A stretch of 43,648 bases of DNA from an uncultured Lachnospiraceae bacterium (GTDB lineage: Bacteria; Bacillota; Clostridia; Lachnospirales; Lachnospiraceae). The number at the start of each line of letters is the position of its first letter. Position 1 is the stretch's first letter. Location: assembly GCA_900314085.1 (NCBI GenBank), contig OMTX01000120.1, forward strand, positions 1-43,648, given 5' to 3'. Positions 1-7,655 of the stretch are shown piece after piece. The position numbers were made by a program, and so were the translations under genes. Below the pieces are notes generated by a model, which did not search any database, had not been told where the DNA came from, and saw only the letters and a list, made by a program, of their open reading frames with translations.

Positions 1-397
1 CGTCGTAGATCTGGATGATGACCTGGGCGGACTTGAAGGTCATATAGGAAATCCCGAGGAAGCCGAATACCGAAAAACCGGCGGATGTCTTCGGCAGATA
101 CTTGTTCAGGCAGAGCGGCAGGATTGAGAGAATCAGAAAAAGCCAGTAGAGCTTTCCGTTCCGCTTCCACTTCTTCCGAACGACAAGATATACCCTCGCT
201 TCAATATATTCCCAGGCTAGGAAGATGCCAAGGAAAATGAGGGCCGGAAGATTGTGCCCCATCGCGAGAAATACGAAAAGGACTGATACCGCGAAACCGT
301 AGTACCGAAGCGGCTTTTCGAGGACTCCCAGGATGATGGCCGGAATGCAGGCCGCTGCCAAAGTCAGGAAAAAGGAGAGGTCCGTGAAAAGCGCCAT
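1..397 (-). CDS. dltB: DltB, D-alanyl transfer membrane protein (MBOAT family), N-terminal part only
   Basis: The first 132 residues of a membrane protein that runs off the left edge. The translated start is MALFTDLSFFLTLAAA, followed by several hydrophobic segments separated by a basic stretch (VVRKKWKRNGK) and the motif FLGISYMTFKSAQ, which is typical of DltB. DltB is a membrane-bound O-acyltransferase that helps move activated D-alanine across the membrane for attachment to teichoic acids. The start codon shares one base with the dltA stop codon (TGATG), so the two genes are translationally coupled and belong to one dlt operon. I read this frame by hand because it is incomplete in the window. 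The catalytic histidine region lies outside. Confidence 0.85.
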   Translation of the reverse strand, partial: MALFTDLSFFLTLAAACIPAIILGVLEKPLRYYGFAVSVLFVFLAMGHNLPALIFLGIFLAWEYIEARVYLVVRKKWKRNGKLYWLFLILSILPLCLNKYLPKTSAGFSVFGFLGISYMTFKSAQVIIQIYD

Positions 398-2025
398 CAG
401 AAGCTCTCCTCCAATGCCTTGCGGTCCAGCTTCCCGTTGTTCGTCATCGGAAAGCTCTCAAAGAAGGCGACACGCTTGGGGACCATATAGGCGGGAACCC
501 GCTCTGCAAGCGCATTTCGGATGGCCTTTCTTCTCGCATAGGACGTATCCTCTCCGGGCTCCTGCAATATGCAGGCCGCAATCCCGTAGATTTCCCCGTC
601 CTTCTTTTCCGGAATCGCCGCAGCGCTTTTCACGCCGGGAATCTGCATGAGGTTTTTCTCGATGTCCCCGAGCTCGATCCGGTAGCCGTGCAGCTTAATC
701 TGGGAATCGGCTCTTCCTGCGCAGTAGACCATCCCGTCACTTGTCACGTACCCGAGATCGCCTGTATGGTAGGCCCGGTTTCCCTTGTCGTCCGTGAAGA
801 AGGCGGCCGCCGTCTTTTCGGGATTATGATAATATCCCTTCGCTACGGTGTCTCCCGTGATGATGAGCTCTCCCTTCTCTCCCGCAGGCAGGCGCTTTCC
901 GTCTTCGGACATGGTATACATTTCCGTGCCGGGTTTGACATAGCCCACCGGTAAAGGACCCTCGGCGGCGAGCATCGCGCGAGCCATCGGCACCGCCGTC
1001 ACGCAAACGGTCGTCTCTGTCGGCCCGTAGGTATTCACGATCCCGGCAGCGGGGAATCTCTCCATGAGCCGCTCCACCGTTGCTTTCTTCAGGGGTTCCC
1101 CGCAGAAGAGAAATTTCTGAAGATCCGGCAGGAGGCCCGGGCCGAATGCCGGATCCCCGAGGCAGAGGTCCGCGAAGGACGGAGTCGACACCCAATAGGT
1201 AATGCCCTTGTCCTTCAGGAATGTATCCCGTTTTGCCGGGTCGTCCACCATGTCGTGGGAAAGGCAGACGACGGCCGAGCCTGTGGCGAGGCCGGTCCAG
1301 GTATCCATGACGGAGAGGTCGAAAGAGAAGGGCGCCTGGTTTAAGAAGACGCCTGCCTTTTCATCGACGAGTCCGACGGACCAGGCCAGATAGGCCTCGA
1401 GATTTCCGGTCGTCACCTCCACGCCCTTGGGCTTTCCGGTAGATCCCGACGTGAAGATAATATAGTGCACGGATGTTTTCGCATTCGCACAATCTGCGAA
1501 AACGGCCGAAATATCTGCGTTTTCAGCAATGGCGGCGACTCCTTCCGCGGAAATCACGCCTGCTGCCTTTGCAACCGCCTTCGAAGAGCCCGGAATTTCG
1601 GGCGCTGTATTTGCGGCTGTCTCTCCATCCTTCTTTGCAGATTCTGGAATCCCGGCTGTCTCAAAGACCTTCGCCGCTTCCGGAATTTCAATTCCATCGG
1701 GCAAAGGCTCTGTCGCAAAGACGACAGGGCTGTTCACGGCTTCAAGGATGTCTGAAATCCTTCCTGCCGGCATATTCGTATCCAGCGGCACATAAGGCTT
1801 CCCGCTCCGCACACAGGCGAGGAAGCAGACCGGCTGCCAAATATTTTTGTGACCATACACAGGAATTGGCTGACCTTCCTTGAGGAGAAGTCCAGCCAAC
1901 CATCCGGCGACCCTGCCGGAGTAAGTCCACAGATCTTCGTAGGTAATTGAGCCCGCAGGCATGACAAAGGCCGGCGCATCAGGCGTCTTTGCCGCGTGCT
2001 CTCGTATCGTTTCTAAGATGTCCAT
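397..2025 (-). CDS. dltA: D-alanine--poly(phosphoribitol) ligase subunit 1 (DltA)
   Basis: An adenylation enzyme that activates D-alanine with ATP and loads it on the carrier protein DltC, for D-alanylation of lipoteichoic and wall teichoic acids. The 542-residue product has the full set of ANL-superfamily motifs: the P-loop IIFTSGSTGKPKGVEV near residue 189, NTYGPTE, YHTGDLGY, YRIELGDIE, and the C-terminal catalytic lysine in NNGKLDRKAL. It is about 35-40 residues longer than the usual DltA of about 505. The excess is an alanine-rich, low-complexity insertion at roughly residues 113-182, just before the P-loop. It is followed by dltB with a one-base overlap. About 70 bp separate it from the upstream gene on the same strand, and I see no convincing promoter there. 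Confidence 0.93.
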   Translation of the reverse strand: MDILETIREHAAKTPDAPAFVMPAGSITYEDLWTYSGRVAGWLAGLLLKEGQPIPVYGHKNIWQPVCFLACVRSGKPYVPLDTNMPAGRISDILEAVNSPVVFATEPLPDGIEIPEAAKVFETAGIPESAKKDGETAANTAPEIPGSSKAVAKAAGVISAEGVAAIAENADISAVFADCANAKTSVHYIIFTSGSTGKPKGVEVTTGNLEAYLAWSVGLVDEKAGVFLNQAPFSFDLSVMDTWTGLATGSAVVCLSHDMVDDPAKRDTFLKDKGITYWVSTPSFADLCLGDPAFGPGLLPDLQKFLFCGEPLKKATVERLMERFPAAGIVNTYGPTETTVCVTAVPMARAMLAAEGPLPVGYVKPGTEMYTMSEDGKRLPAGEKGELIITGDTVAKGYYHNPEKTAAAFFTDDKGNRAYHTGDLGYVTSDGMVYCAGRADSQIKLHGYRIELGDIEKNLMQIPGVKSAAAIPEKKDGEIYGIAACILQEPGEDTSYARRKAIRNALAERVPAYMVPKRVAFFESFPMTNNGKLDRKALEESF

Positions 2026-2095
2026 TTCAATGCTTCTATGCTTCTGCCTCAGTTGCCGGAGGCTATATTACTCTTGCAATGTGTACAAACTGTGT

Positions 2096-2971
2096 TTAGG
2101 CATTCACTTTTCCCTGCAGCCAGATCTCGCCCTTGAAACGGCGGCCTTTTGCGGGAATGCCGAGCAGGTCCTTCTCGTTGACGGTTACTTCAAACTTCAT
2201 GCTTTCCGTGACGATGGTCAGAACCCAGACCGTCTGCCGGGTGACCTGATTTAAGAACTTGTGGAAATCCGTAATCTCCCCGACGACAGCGTACTTGTCC
2301 GTCTCCACGCCGACGGGCATGAAGGAGGTATCGATGATTTCATAGACGGACTCATTCTGCAGGCGGGATGTAATCTGGGAATAGAGATTCATCTCGTCCA
2401 TGGAGAGGTCTTCGTAAGCCCGCTCATCTCCGCTCCGCGCGGCCTGTACGAGTTCGCCTTTTTTCTGCCGCGCCTTGTCCGCCCTCTGCTTGAACTCTTC
2501 CGTCTTGAAGGACGGAAGAAGGATGGTGCCTGTGTCCGCCAGCCCCATCAGGGAGGTTCCTCCGAAGAAGACCTCGGAATTGTTCTTCTGGTCCGTCTTC
2601 AGAAGGGCCATCATATCCTGGACGAAGTAGACGAGGTCGACGCCGATCCTCGTATCATCGCAGACGCCATACATTCCGTTCCGATCCGTCTGGGGTATTA
2701 TATTAGTCTCAAGCTGATTCGCCTGCAGCTTCGGTTCGCGATAGGGGAAATAGCTGTCGAGAATAAAATTCCCGTCGGCGCCGTAATAGCCGCGCATCGA
2801 AATGCCCATGCCGGGCGAAACTTCCTTGCGCTTTTCCACGATCGGATTGTCATCGAGGTCCACGGCTTCGATCGTGATGTCCGGATCCGGAAGCGCTTTC
2901 GTATATAGCCATTCGTCGAAATCCCTCTTCGAGAAGGTTCCGAAGCCGATGGCATTCAGATATTTATGCAA
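2096..2971 (-). CDS. Uncharacterised protein, resembles DUF3881-type Lachnospiraceae proteins; TTG start
   Basis: A 291-residue soluble protein of unknown function. I chose the TTG codon at 2971 because it gives the N-terminus MHKYLNAIGFG, which I recall as the conserved start of this Lachnospiraceae family. The family number is from memory and needs checking. The start lies inside the last codons of the DUF4446 gene (8-bp overlap), so the two are probably translationally coupled. A longer frame beginning at an ATG at 3040 would encode an implausible basic leader (MTGMPCSVSPLRKRRHLER) overlapping DUF4446 more deeply. No signal peptide, membrane segment or catalytic motif is evident. Being tied to a membrane protein next to parAB suggests a cell-cycle or envelope role, but that is only inference. 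Confidence 0.7.
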   Translation of the reverse strand: MHKYLNAIGFGTFSKRDFDEWLYTKALPDPDITIEAVDLDDNPIVEKRKEVSPGMGISMRGYYGADGNFILDSYFPYREPKLQANQLETNIIPQTDRNGMYGVCDDTRIGVDLVYFVQDMMALLKTDQKNNSEVFFGGTSLMGLADTGTILLPSFKTEEFKQRADKARQKKGELVQAARSGDERAYEDLSMDEMNLYSQITSRLQNESVYEIIDTSFMPVGVETDKYAVVGEITDFHKFLNQVTRQTVWVLTIVTESMKFEVTVNEKDLLGIPAKGRRFKGEIWLQGKVNA

Positions 2972-3461
2972 GGCTGCCCATTGCCTTTCCAAGTGCCTTC
3001 TCTTCCTCAGGGGAGAGACCGAGCACGGCATTCCCGTCAATAATTTCCTTCACATAGGTATAGCACCCGTCGCGGCTGTGCACGATATTCAAAATGTAGC
3101 CGTTGTTCAGGTCGTCCAGCATGCAGAGGGTGAAGGACATATTGCCGCCCATCTGATCCAGGGCGTTGTACTTCTCAAGGCCGAACTTGTTGTAGCAGCC
3201 CTTCAGATGTTCCTGGATATTCTGTATTGCCTTCTCGTTCGCGTCGTTCGCGGTCCGCAGGGAGTCGACCTGTTCCAGCCGGTAGACGAGCGTATCCTCC
3301 AGGGATTTCGCGTTCTTCCCCTTCATGAAAATTTCCAGCCGCTTTTTGATCCGGTTCATCTGAACCATATTGACAATGATCAAAATGAGGAGGACGACGG
3401 CCACGGCCGCGAGGCCGATGATGATATAATCGGACGGAATTCCGAGATACTGTTCTATCAT
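2964..3461 (-). CDS. DUF4446-type membrane-anchored protein
   Basis: A 165-residue protein with one strongly hydrophobic N-terminal segment (YIIIGLAAVAVVLLILIIV, residues about 13-31) and a cytoplasmic domain that starts with a predicted coiled coil (MNRIKKRLEIFMKGKNAKSLED). This is the layout of DUF4446, a small family commonly encoded just downstream of parB in Clostridia; its function is unknown. The C-terminal half contains SFTLCMLDDLNNGYILNIVH and a conserved-looking YVKEI segment. It reads in the same direction as parA and parB and overlaps the next gene by 8 bp. The assignment rests on architecture and position. Confidence 0.78.
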   Translation of the reverse strand: MIEQYLGIPSDYIIIGLAAVAVVLLILIIVNMVQMNRIKKRLEIFMKGKNAKSLEDTLVYRLEQVDSLRTANDANEKAIQNIQEHLKGCYNKFGLEKYNALDQMGGNMSFTLCMLDDLNNGYILNIVHSRDGCYTYVKEIIDGNAVLGLSPEEEKALGKAMGSLA

Positions 3462-3593
3462 ACTTTTTCTTTCTTATGATTAATATAAAGCCACTATACT
3501 ATGCGTAGTTTCTGCCTTGCAGAGAATCGAACACATTTTTGTTTTCCATTCTCCGCTCCGAATGCCATCTGGTTTCCGTGATAGTTTTTTCTG

Positions 3594-4529
3594 TCAGATC
3601 TGCTGCAGGCGGTCTACGAGGTGGTTCAGCTCTTCTTCAGAATAATATTCAATCTCAATCTTCCCGCAGGTTCTGTCCTTCGGGGAAATCTTCACCTTTG
3701 TCCCGAGTCTCGTCTTCAGCTTTTCTTCCGTATCCGCATAGATGGCGGCAAGGGCAGGCGACACTTCTTTTCCTGATCCGCCAGCCGGCTTTTCCTGCTC
3801 TTCCTTCTGCAGCTTCTTGACGGCCTTCTCCACATCGCGGACAGACATCCGTTCATCGAATACCCGCTGGGCGAACTCGTACTGCCTGTCCCCGTCCTCT
3901 ATTGCAAGAAGGGCGCGGGCATGGCCGCCGGACAGCTTTTCCGTGACGAGCATTTCCTGGACTCTTGGGTCGAGCTTCAGGAGGCGGATGGCATTCGTGA
4001 TCGTCGTCCGCTTCTTCGAAACCTTCTCCGCAATCTGATCCTGCGTCAGGTCGAAGTCCTCCATCAGCTTCTTGTAGCCCTGGGCTTCCTCAATCGGATT
4101 CAGGTCCTCCCGCTGGATATTCTCAATCAGCTGGATTTCAACGATTTCCTCCGGCGTATAGTTGCAGATGATGACGGGCACTTCCTTGAGCCCCGCCTTT
4201 TTTGCAGCCCGCCACCGGCGCTCGCCTGCAATGATAATATAAAAATCTTTCTTTTTCTGAACGAGCAGCGGCTGGAAGATTCCATGCTGTTTGATGGAGT
4301 CGACAAGATTGTCGAGCTCATCCTCATCGAAATTTTTCCGCGGCTGGTCCGGATCCGGCTCCACCTTGTTGATCGCCATCATTACCCGGCCGTCGTCATC
4401 CCGGCCTGCCGCGTCGCTTTCCTTTTTCGCGGATGCGGCGCTCGCCCCTGCTCGCGCCGGCGGGATCAAAGCGTCAAGTCCTGCGCCCAGCGCCGAATGT
4501 TTTTTCTTCTTCGTATTTGTTTCAGGCAT
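3594..4529 (-). CDS. parB: Chromosome-partitioning protein ParB (Spo0J)
   Basis: The CTP-dependent DNA clamp that loads at parS sites and organises the newly replicated origin, working with ParA and the SMC complex. The 311-residue product has the N-terminal ParA-contact motif (ALGAGLDALIPP, residues about 12-23), the CTP-binding core with DQPRKNFDEDELDNLVDSI and GERRWRAAK, the helix-turn-helix LTQDQIAEKVSKKRTTITN that reads parS, and a C-terminal dimerisation domain. The linker before the C-terminal domain is rich in Lys, Glu and Gly. It lies 111 bp downstream of parA on the same strand, with a near-consensus parS in that gap. Perfect parS sites lie about 1.3 kb upstream. Confidence 0.96.
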   Translation of the reverse strand: MPETNTKKKKHSALGAGLDALIPPARAGASAASAKKESDAAGRDDDGRVMMAINKVEPDPDQPRKNFDEDELDNLVDSIKQHGIFQPLLVQKKKDFYIIIAGERRWRAAKKAGLKEVPVIICNYTPEEIVEIQLIENIQREDLNPIEEAQGYKKLMEDFDLTQDQIAEKVSKKRTTITNAIRLLKLDPRVQEMLVTEKLSGGHARALLAIEDGDRQYEFAQRVFDERMSVRDVEKAVKKLQKEEQEKPAGGSGKEVSPALAAIYADTEEKLKTRLGTKVKISPKDRTCGKIEIEYYSEEELNHLVDRLQQI

Positions 4530-4605
4530 TCCTTCATCTACCTTTTTCTATCTGCGTTTCTTTTCCGGCAGAAGCTTTTCCTATGGTCAGGTTCCTTTCA
4601 ATCCG

Positions 4606-4621
4606 CTTTTTCACGTGAAAC
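4606..4621. other. Degenerate parS site between parA and parB
   Basis: TTTTTCACGTGAAACC matches the 16-bp parS consensus TGTTTCACGTGAAACA at 14 of 16 positions and keeps the central CACGTG. It lies in the short gap between parA and parB. It could be a secondary ParB-loading site or an autoregulatory operator. Confidence 0.6.
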
Positions 4622-4640
4622 CTTTACCTGAAATTTCTGC

Positions 4641-5405
4641 TCAGTGTCTTGCGATAATCTCATCCGCCAGCTTGCGGTAGCTCTCTGTTCCGGCTGACTT
4701 GCTGTCGTATAGATTGATGGGAAGTCCGTGGGAAGGAGCTTCCGCGAGACGCACATTTCTCGGAATAATCGTCTCGTAGACATGAGCCTGTATGGAATTC
4801 TTCACGGATTCCACGACTTCATTCGAGAGATTTGTTCGCCCGTCGAACATCGTAAAGACGACGCCGTCCATCGTCAGCTTGTCATTCAGCCGGTCATGCA
4901 CGAGATCGATCGTCATCATCAGCTGGGCGATTCCTTCGAGTGCGTAGTACTCGCACTGGATCGGAACCAGCACGCTGTCCGCAGTCGTCATCGCATTGAT
5001 GGTCAGCATATTGAGCGAAGGCGGGCAGTCGATGATCACGTAGTCGAAGTCATCCTTCACATAGTCAATCGCATCCCGCAGAATATATTCTTTATTGTTC
5101 TCGTCAATCAGCTGGATCTCTGCTCCGGATAGATCGATATTCGAGGGGATCAGCTTCAGTCCCGGAATATTCTCTACCTCGACCATGCATTCCTTGGCGG
5201 AATTTTCACCGAGCATCAGGTCGTAGATCGACGTCTCCAGCTCGTTCTTGTTCAAGCCGAAACCCGAGGTCGTGTTTCCCTGGGGATCCGTGTCGATGAC
5301 CAGAACCTTTTTCCCTTTTTCAGCCAGGCAGGCGGAGAGATTGATCGCTGTCGTCGTCTTCCCGACGCCGCCCTTCTGGTTTGCAATTGCAAGTACTGTT
5401 CCCAT
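4641..5405 (-). CDS. parA: Chromosome-partitioning ATPase ParA (Soj)
   Basis: The Walker-type ATPase that partners ParB in origin segregation and, in Bacillus, also controls DnaA. The 254-residue product begins MGTVLAIANQKGGVGKTTT, giving the deviant Walker A lysine signature KGGVGKTT at residues about 11-18. It then shows VLVIDTDPQGN (Walker A') and YVIIDCPPSLNMLTINAM (Walker B). The length is typical of chromosomal Soj proteins. The start ATG is preceded by AGGGAGAAAG at suitable spacing. The 5' region is the long gene-free stretch that carries two perfect parS sites. Confidence 0.96.
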   Translation of the reverse strand: MGTVLAIANQKGGVGKTTTAINLSACLAEKGKKVLVIDTDPQGNTTSGFGLNKNELETSIYDLMLGENSAKECMVEVENIPGLKLIPSNIDLSGAEIQLIDENNKEYILRDAIDYVKDDFDYVIIDCPPSLNMLTINAMTTADSVLVPIQCEYYALEGIAQLMMTIDLVHDRLNDKLTMDGVVFTMFDGRTNLSNEVVESVKNSIQAHVYETIIPRNVRLAEAPSHGLPINLYDSKSAGTESYRKLADEIIARH

Positions 5406-5570
5406 GCTTTCTCCCTATTCTTGTCTCTGAATAATCGCCTGCGCCCTGTCCTATTCCCGTGTCCGAAGATTTCTCCTCTGCATGGAATTCAGACTGTTCT
5501 TCTTTTTGCAGGCATTGCCGGGAGCTTATTCTCCCGCTTTTCTGAATATCGATGGCCGTCCCTTCCAAGG

Positions 5571-5751
5571 TGGTACGTGAAACGTATTATATGATTAACA
5601 GCGCCATAAGTCATCACCACAGGCAAATTTATTTGCCGGGTGGTGAATGACTTCATGGCGCGACCCACAGCGAACGCGAAGTGCAAACGAGCGGGAGCTG
5701 TGGAAGTAGGACGAGAGTTGCCTTGCAACGAAGTCCTGCGTTAATCGTACC
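5571..5751. repeat. Branched inverted-repeat element, possible structured RNA or non-coding mobile repeat
   Basis: Seen directly: an outer stem, GGTAC (5572-5576) plus GATTAAC (5593-5599) pairing with GTTAATC (5740-5746) plus GTACC (5747-5751), encloses three hairpins. Hairpin 1 (about 5601-5661) is a long stem with arms starting GCGCCAT and ending ATGGCGC and the inner palindrome GGCAAATTTATTTGCC. Hairpin 2 pairs CCACAGC (5665-5671) with GCTGTGG (5697-5703). Hairpin 3 pairs AGGAC and GTTGC with GCAAC and GTCCT (about 5708-5737). The element has a clear outer boundary, as a structured RNA or a short non-autonomous repeat would. I do not recognise the family. Confidence 0.6.
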
Positions 5752-5857
5752 AAACAGACCGTAATTATATCACTTTCAAACTTCGATTACGAATGCGGAT
5801 TTGCCTTTGATATCCACAATTTGTGGCTTTCTTCTAGATATTGTGGAGTACGCACTG

Positions 5858-5873
5858 TGTTTCACGTGAAACA
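5858..5873. other. parS site, perfect match
   Basis: TGTTTCACGTGAAACA, identical to the 16-bp palindromic ParB-loading consensus. It is upstream of parA and exactly 100 bp from a second identical site. Confidence 0.95.
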
Positions 5874-5957
5874 TTTTGCCATCAAAAACCACAATGTTTT
5901 GTACCATGAATTTGATGTCAAATCAAAATCTAGATATCCGTTGAACAGGTTCGAGAA

Positions 5958-5973
5958 TGTTTCACGTGAAACA
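5958..5973. other. parS site, perfect match (second of pair)
   Basis: A second perfect TGTTTCACGTGAAACA, 100 bp from the first. Together they mark the main ParB-loading zone about 9 kb from dnaA. Confidence 0.95.
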
Positions 5974-6043
5974 TGACCACAAGATTTAGTCGGGTAGAAA
6001 ATCCTTCGGGAAAGTACGATGAATTTGTGGAAGATTTTCATAT

Positions 6044-6784
6044 TCAACTGTCCGCATTTTGAGCAGATGAAGAGTCTTCCGCAGGAAGCTTTTCAAATTC
6101 AGGATCATCCGCAGAAAGAGAGTCATCCGCCTGAGGCAATTTCTTGTCGGAAGCCGGATTGTCTGCAGGGAGATGATCTTCCGCCTGAGCCAGATCCTTT
6201 TCTGCCTCGGAATTTTCTACAGAGACAGGATCAACCGCAGAGGAATTCGTGAAGGAATCACTCGTTGGGTGATCTCCCATAGAAGAGGCCTCTGCCTCTT
6301 CAGGCGCCGCTTCCTTCAGAAGAGTCTGAAGTTCGATCTTTGCCCGGAGGGGATCCGCAGGCAGGTAGGAAGAAATATTCTTCAGCTTGTAGAGAAGCTC
6401 ATGATATGTTTCCTCATCAGCCGTCTGTCTTTTTTCGAGTTCTTTCTTTCCAACAGTATTTCCTTTGAGGATATGGGACAGTTCTTCGCGGGCGGTCTTC
6501 AGGTCGGAAAGCTTTTTTCTGGAAACGTCAATTGAAATATTGATTTCCGACTGGCGTTTTTCGAGTTCGTCAATCTGCGCACGGGTTTCCGCAATCTTGC
6601 CTGTATCTTCCGTATTGGACCGGGGAGAAAATTCATTGAAGGACTCTCCCTCATCCTTGATGAGCATCTTCAGGAATTTGCGTTCCTCCCGCAGCCGGGT
6701 GGAAACCATGTCGAGCTCCTCCTCGGCAGAGAGAAGGTCGGAAGTATAGGTGTCGCTCAGATTTTTCAAAAGCTCATCCAGCAT
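6044..6784 (-). CDS. Unknown coiled-coil protein with acidic repetitive tail
   Basis: A 246-residue protein I do not recognise. Residues about 1-150 are strongly charged and heptad-like (for example LSAEEELDMVSTRLREE and AQIDELEKRQSEINISIDV), which indicates a long coiled coil. The C-terminal 80 residues are acidic, Ser/Pro/Asp-rich and made of loose repeats of the pattern LPADNPASDKKLPQADD then LSADDPEFEKLPAEDSS, probably disordered. It has no membrane segment or signal peptide. The ATG has a good ribosome binding site (AAGGAG, 7 bases away) and lies 11 bp after the rsmG stop, so the two form an operon. It sits where many Firmicutes carry noc, but it lacks the ParB/Noc core and is not a Noc. 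Confidence 0.8.
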   Translation of the reverse strand: MLDELLKNLSDTYTSDLLSAEEELDMVSTRLREERKFLKMLIKDEGESFNEFSPRSNTEDTGKIAETRAQIDELEKRQSEINISIDVSRKKLSDLKTAREELSHILKGNTVGKKELEKRQTADEETYHELLYKLKNISSYLPADPLRAKIELQTLLKEAAPEEAEASSMGDHPTSDSFTNSSAVDPVSVENSEAEKDLAQAEDHLPADNPASDKKLPQADDSLSADDPEFEKLPAEDSSSAQNADS

Positions 6785-6795
6785 ATGTGCGCTCC

Positions 6796-7548
6796 TTATG
6801 AAAGCGGTTCCTTCGAGGGAAGCCCGGCCTTGCGGGGATATTTCTTCGGCGTGGTCTTTGTCTTCCGGATCGTCACAATGGTCCGCTCCCCCATCTGATC
6901 CGGCAGGTCAAAGCCTGTCGTGAAAATAATTTTTCCACCCAGAAAAGCGACAGCCTTTTCTGCTGCCGTAATCTCCGACTCAGTCTCCGCCTTTCCGCCC
7001 TTCATAGCAGTGAAATATCCTCCGGGTTTTACAAGGGGAAGGCAGTATTCGGAGAGAGTCGTCATATTGGCAACTGCCCGGGAAGTGACGAGGTCGAAGG
7101 TTTCACGTGAAGCCTTGTCGTGCCCTAAGTCTTCCGCCCGGGAATGACAGATGCTGCAGCCGTCATGAAGCCCAAGTGCCGTCAGAGTTTCATCAATATA
7201 GAGGAGCTTCTTGTTCACGGAATCCACGAAAGTAATCTTCACATTGGGAAACAGAATTTTGATTGGAATTCCGGGAAATCCTGCGCCGGTTCCCAGATCA
7301 CAGACCCGGCAGCCGTTCTCCAAAAGATTACGGATCTTCTGGTCTTTGACCAATGTGAGGGAATCATAGAAATGCTTAACCGCCACTTCCCTTTCATCCG
7401 TAATTGCCGTCAGGTTCATGACTTCATTCTTTGCAATGAGCAGGTCATAAAGCATGGAAAATTTCTGTAGGGCCTTGTCATCTGCAGACAGGCCAAGTGA
7501 CTCAATATTCGTTTTCAGTTCGGAAAGTACGGAGGCAGAAAGGCCCAT
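6796..7548 (-). CDS. rsmG: 16S rRNA (guanine-527-N7)-methyltransferase RsmG
   Basis: A methyltransferase that places N7-methyl on G527 of 16S rRNA using S-adenosylmethionine. The 250-residue product has the SAM-binding motif VCDLGTGAGFPGIPIKI (residues about 87-103), the GidB-typical MNLTAITDEREVAVKHFYDSL upstream, and SRAVANMTTLSEYCLPLVKPGG. The C-terminus ends in a basic tail (KTKTTPKKYPRKAG), as in other RsmG proteins. The start has GGGAG 7-8 bases upstream. It sits in the classic mnmE-mnmG-rsmG-parA order. A parS-like 16-mer lies inside its coding sequence at 7099-7114. Confidence 0.95.
   Translation of the reverse strand: MGLSASVLSELKTNIESLGLSADDKALQKFSMLYDLLIAKNEVMNLTAITDEREVAVKHFYDSLTLVKDQKIRNLLENGCRVCDLGTGAGFPGIPIKILFPNVKITFVDSVNKKLLYIDETLTALGLHDGCSICHSRAEDLGHDKASRETFDLVTSRAVANMTTLSEYCLPLVKPGGYFTAMKGGKAETESEITAAEKAVAFLGGKIIFTTGFDLPDQMGERTIVTIRKTKTTPKKYPRKAGLPSKEPLS
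7099..7114. other. Degenerate parS-like site inside rsmG
   Basis: GGTTTCACGTGAAGCC keeps the central TTTCACGTGAA and matches the parS consensus at 13 of 16 positions. Degenerate parS sites inside origin-proximal genes are known in other Firmicutes. Binding strength here is uncertain. Confidence 0.45.
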
Positions 7549-7655
7549 TTAAAAATCTCCCAATTAAGAAGTAAAAGTCACAGGTGAAATAGAAATTTAA
7601 AATGCCAACTTCAAATGCCCTTTATAGAGCAAAATATAGTTCAACGCAACAAAAA

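Larger units (their letters stand above)
5406..6043. other. 638-bp gene-free segment with parS pair and folded element
   Basis: No convincing coding frame lies here. The parA-proximal part (5406-5570) shows nothing I can name and presumably holds the parA promoter. Positions 5571-5751 form a branched inverted-repeat element described separately. The origin-proximal part holds two perfect parS sites and otherwise AT-rich DNA. Confidence 0.7.

Noticed and set aside
5569-5584. Further parS site at the edge of the folded element
   Set aside because: Only the half ACGTGAAAC is kept; about 11 of 16 positions match and the central CACGTG is lost.
5489-5728. A 79-codon minus-strand frame crossing the folded element near parA
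   Set aside because: It starts at a TTG without a ribosome binding site, runs across several hairpins and has no recognisable motif. The inverted-repeat structure explains the sequence better.
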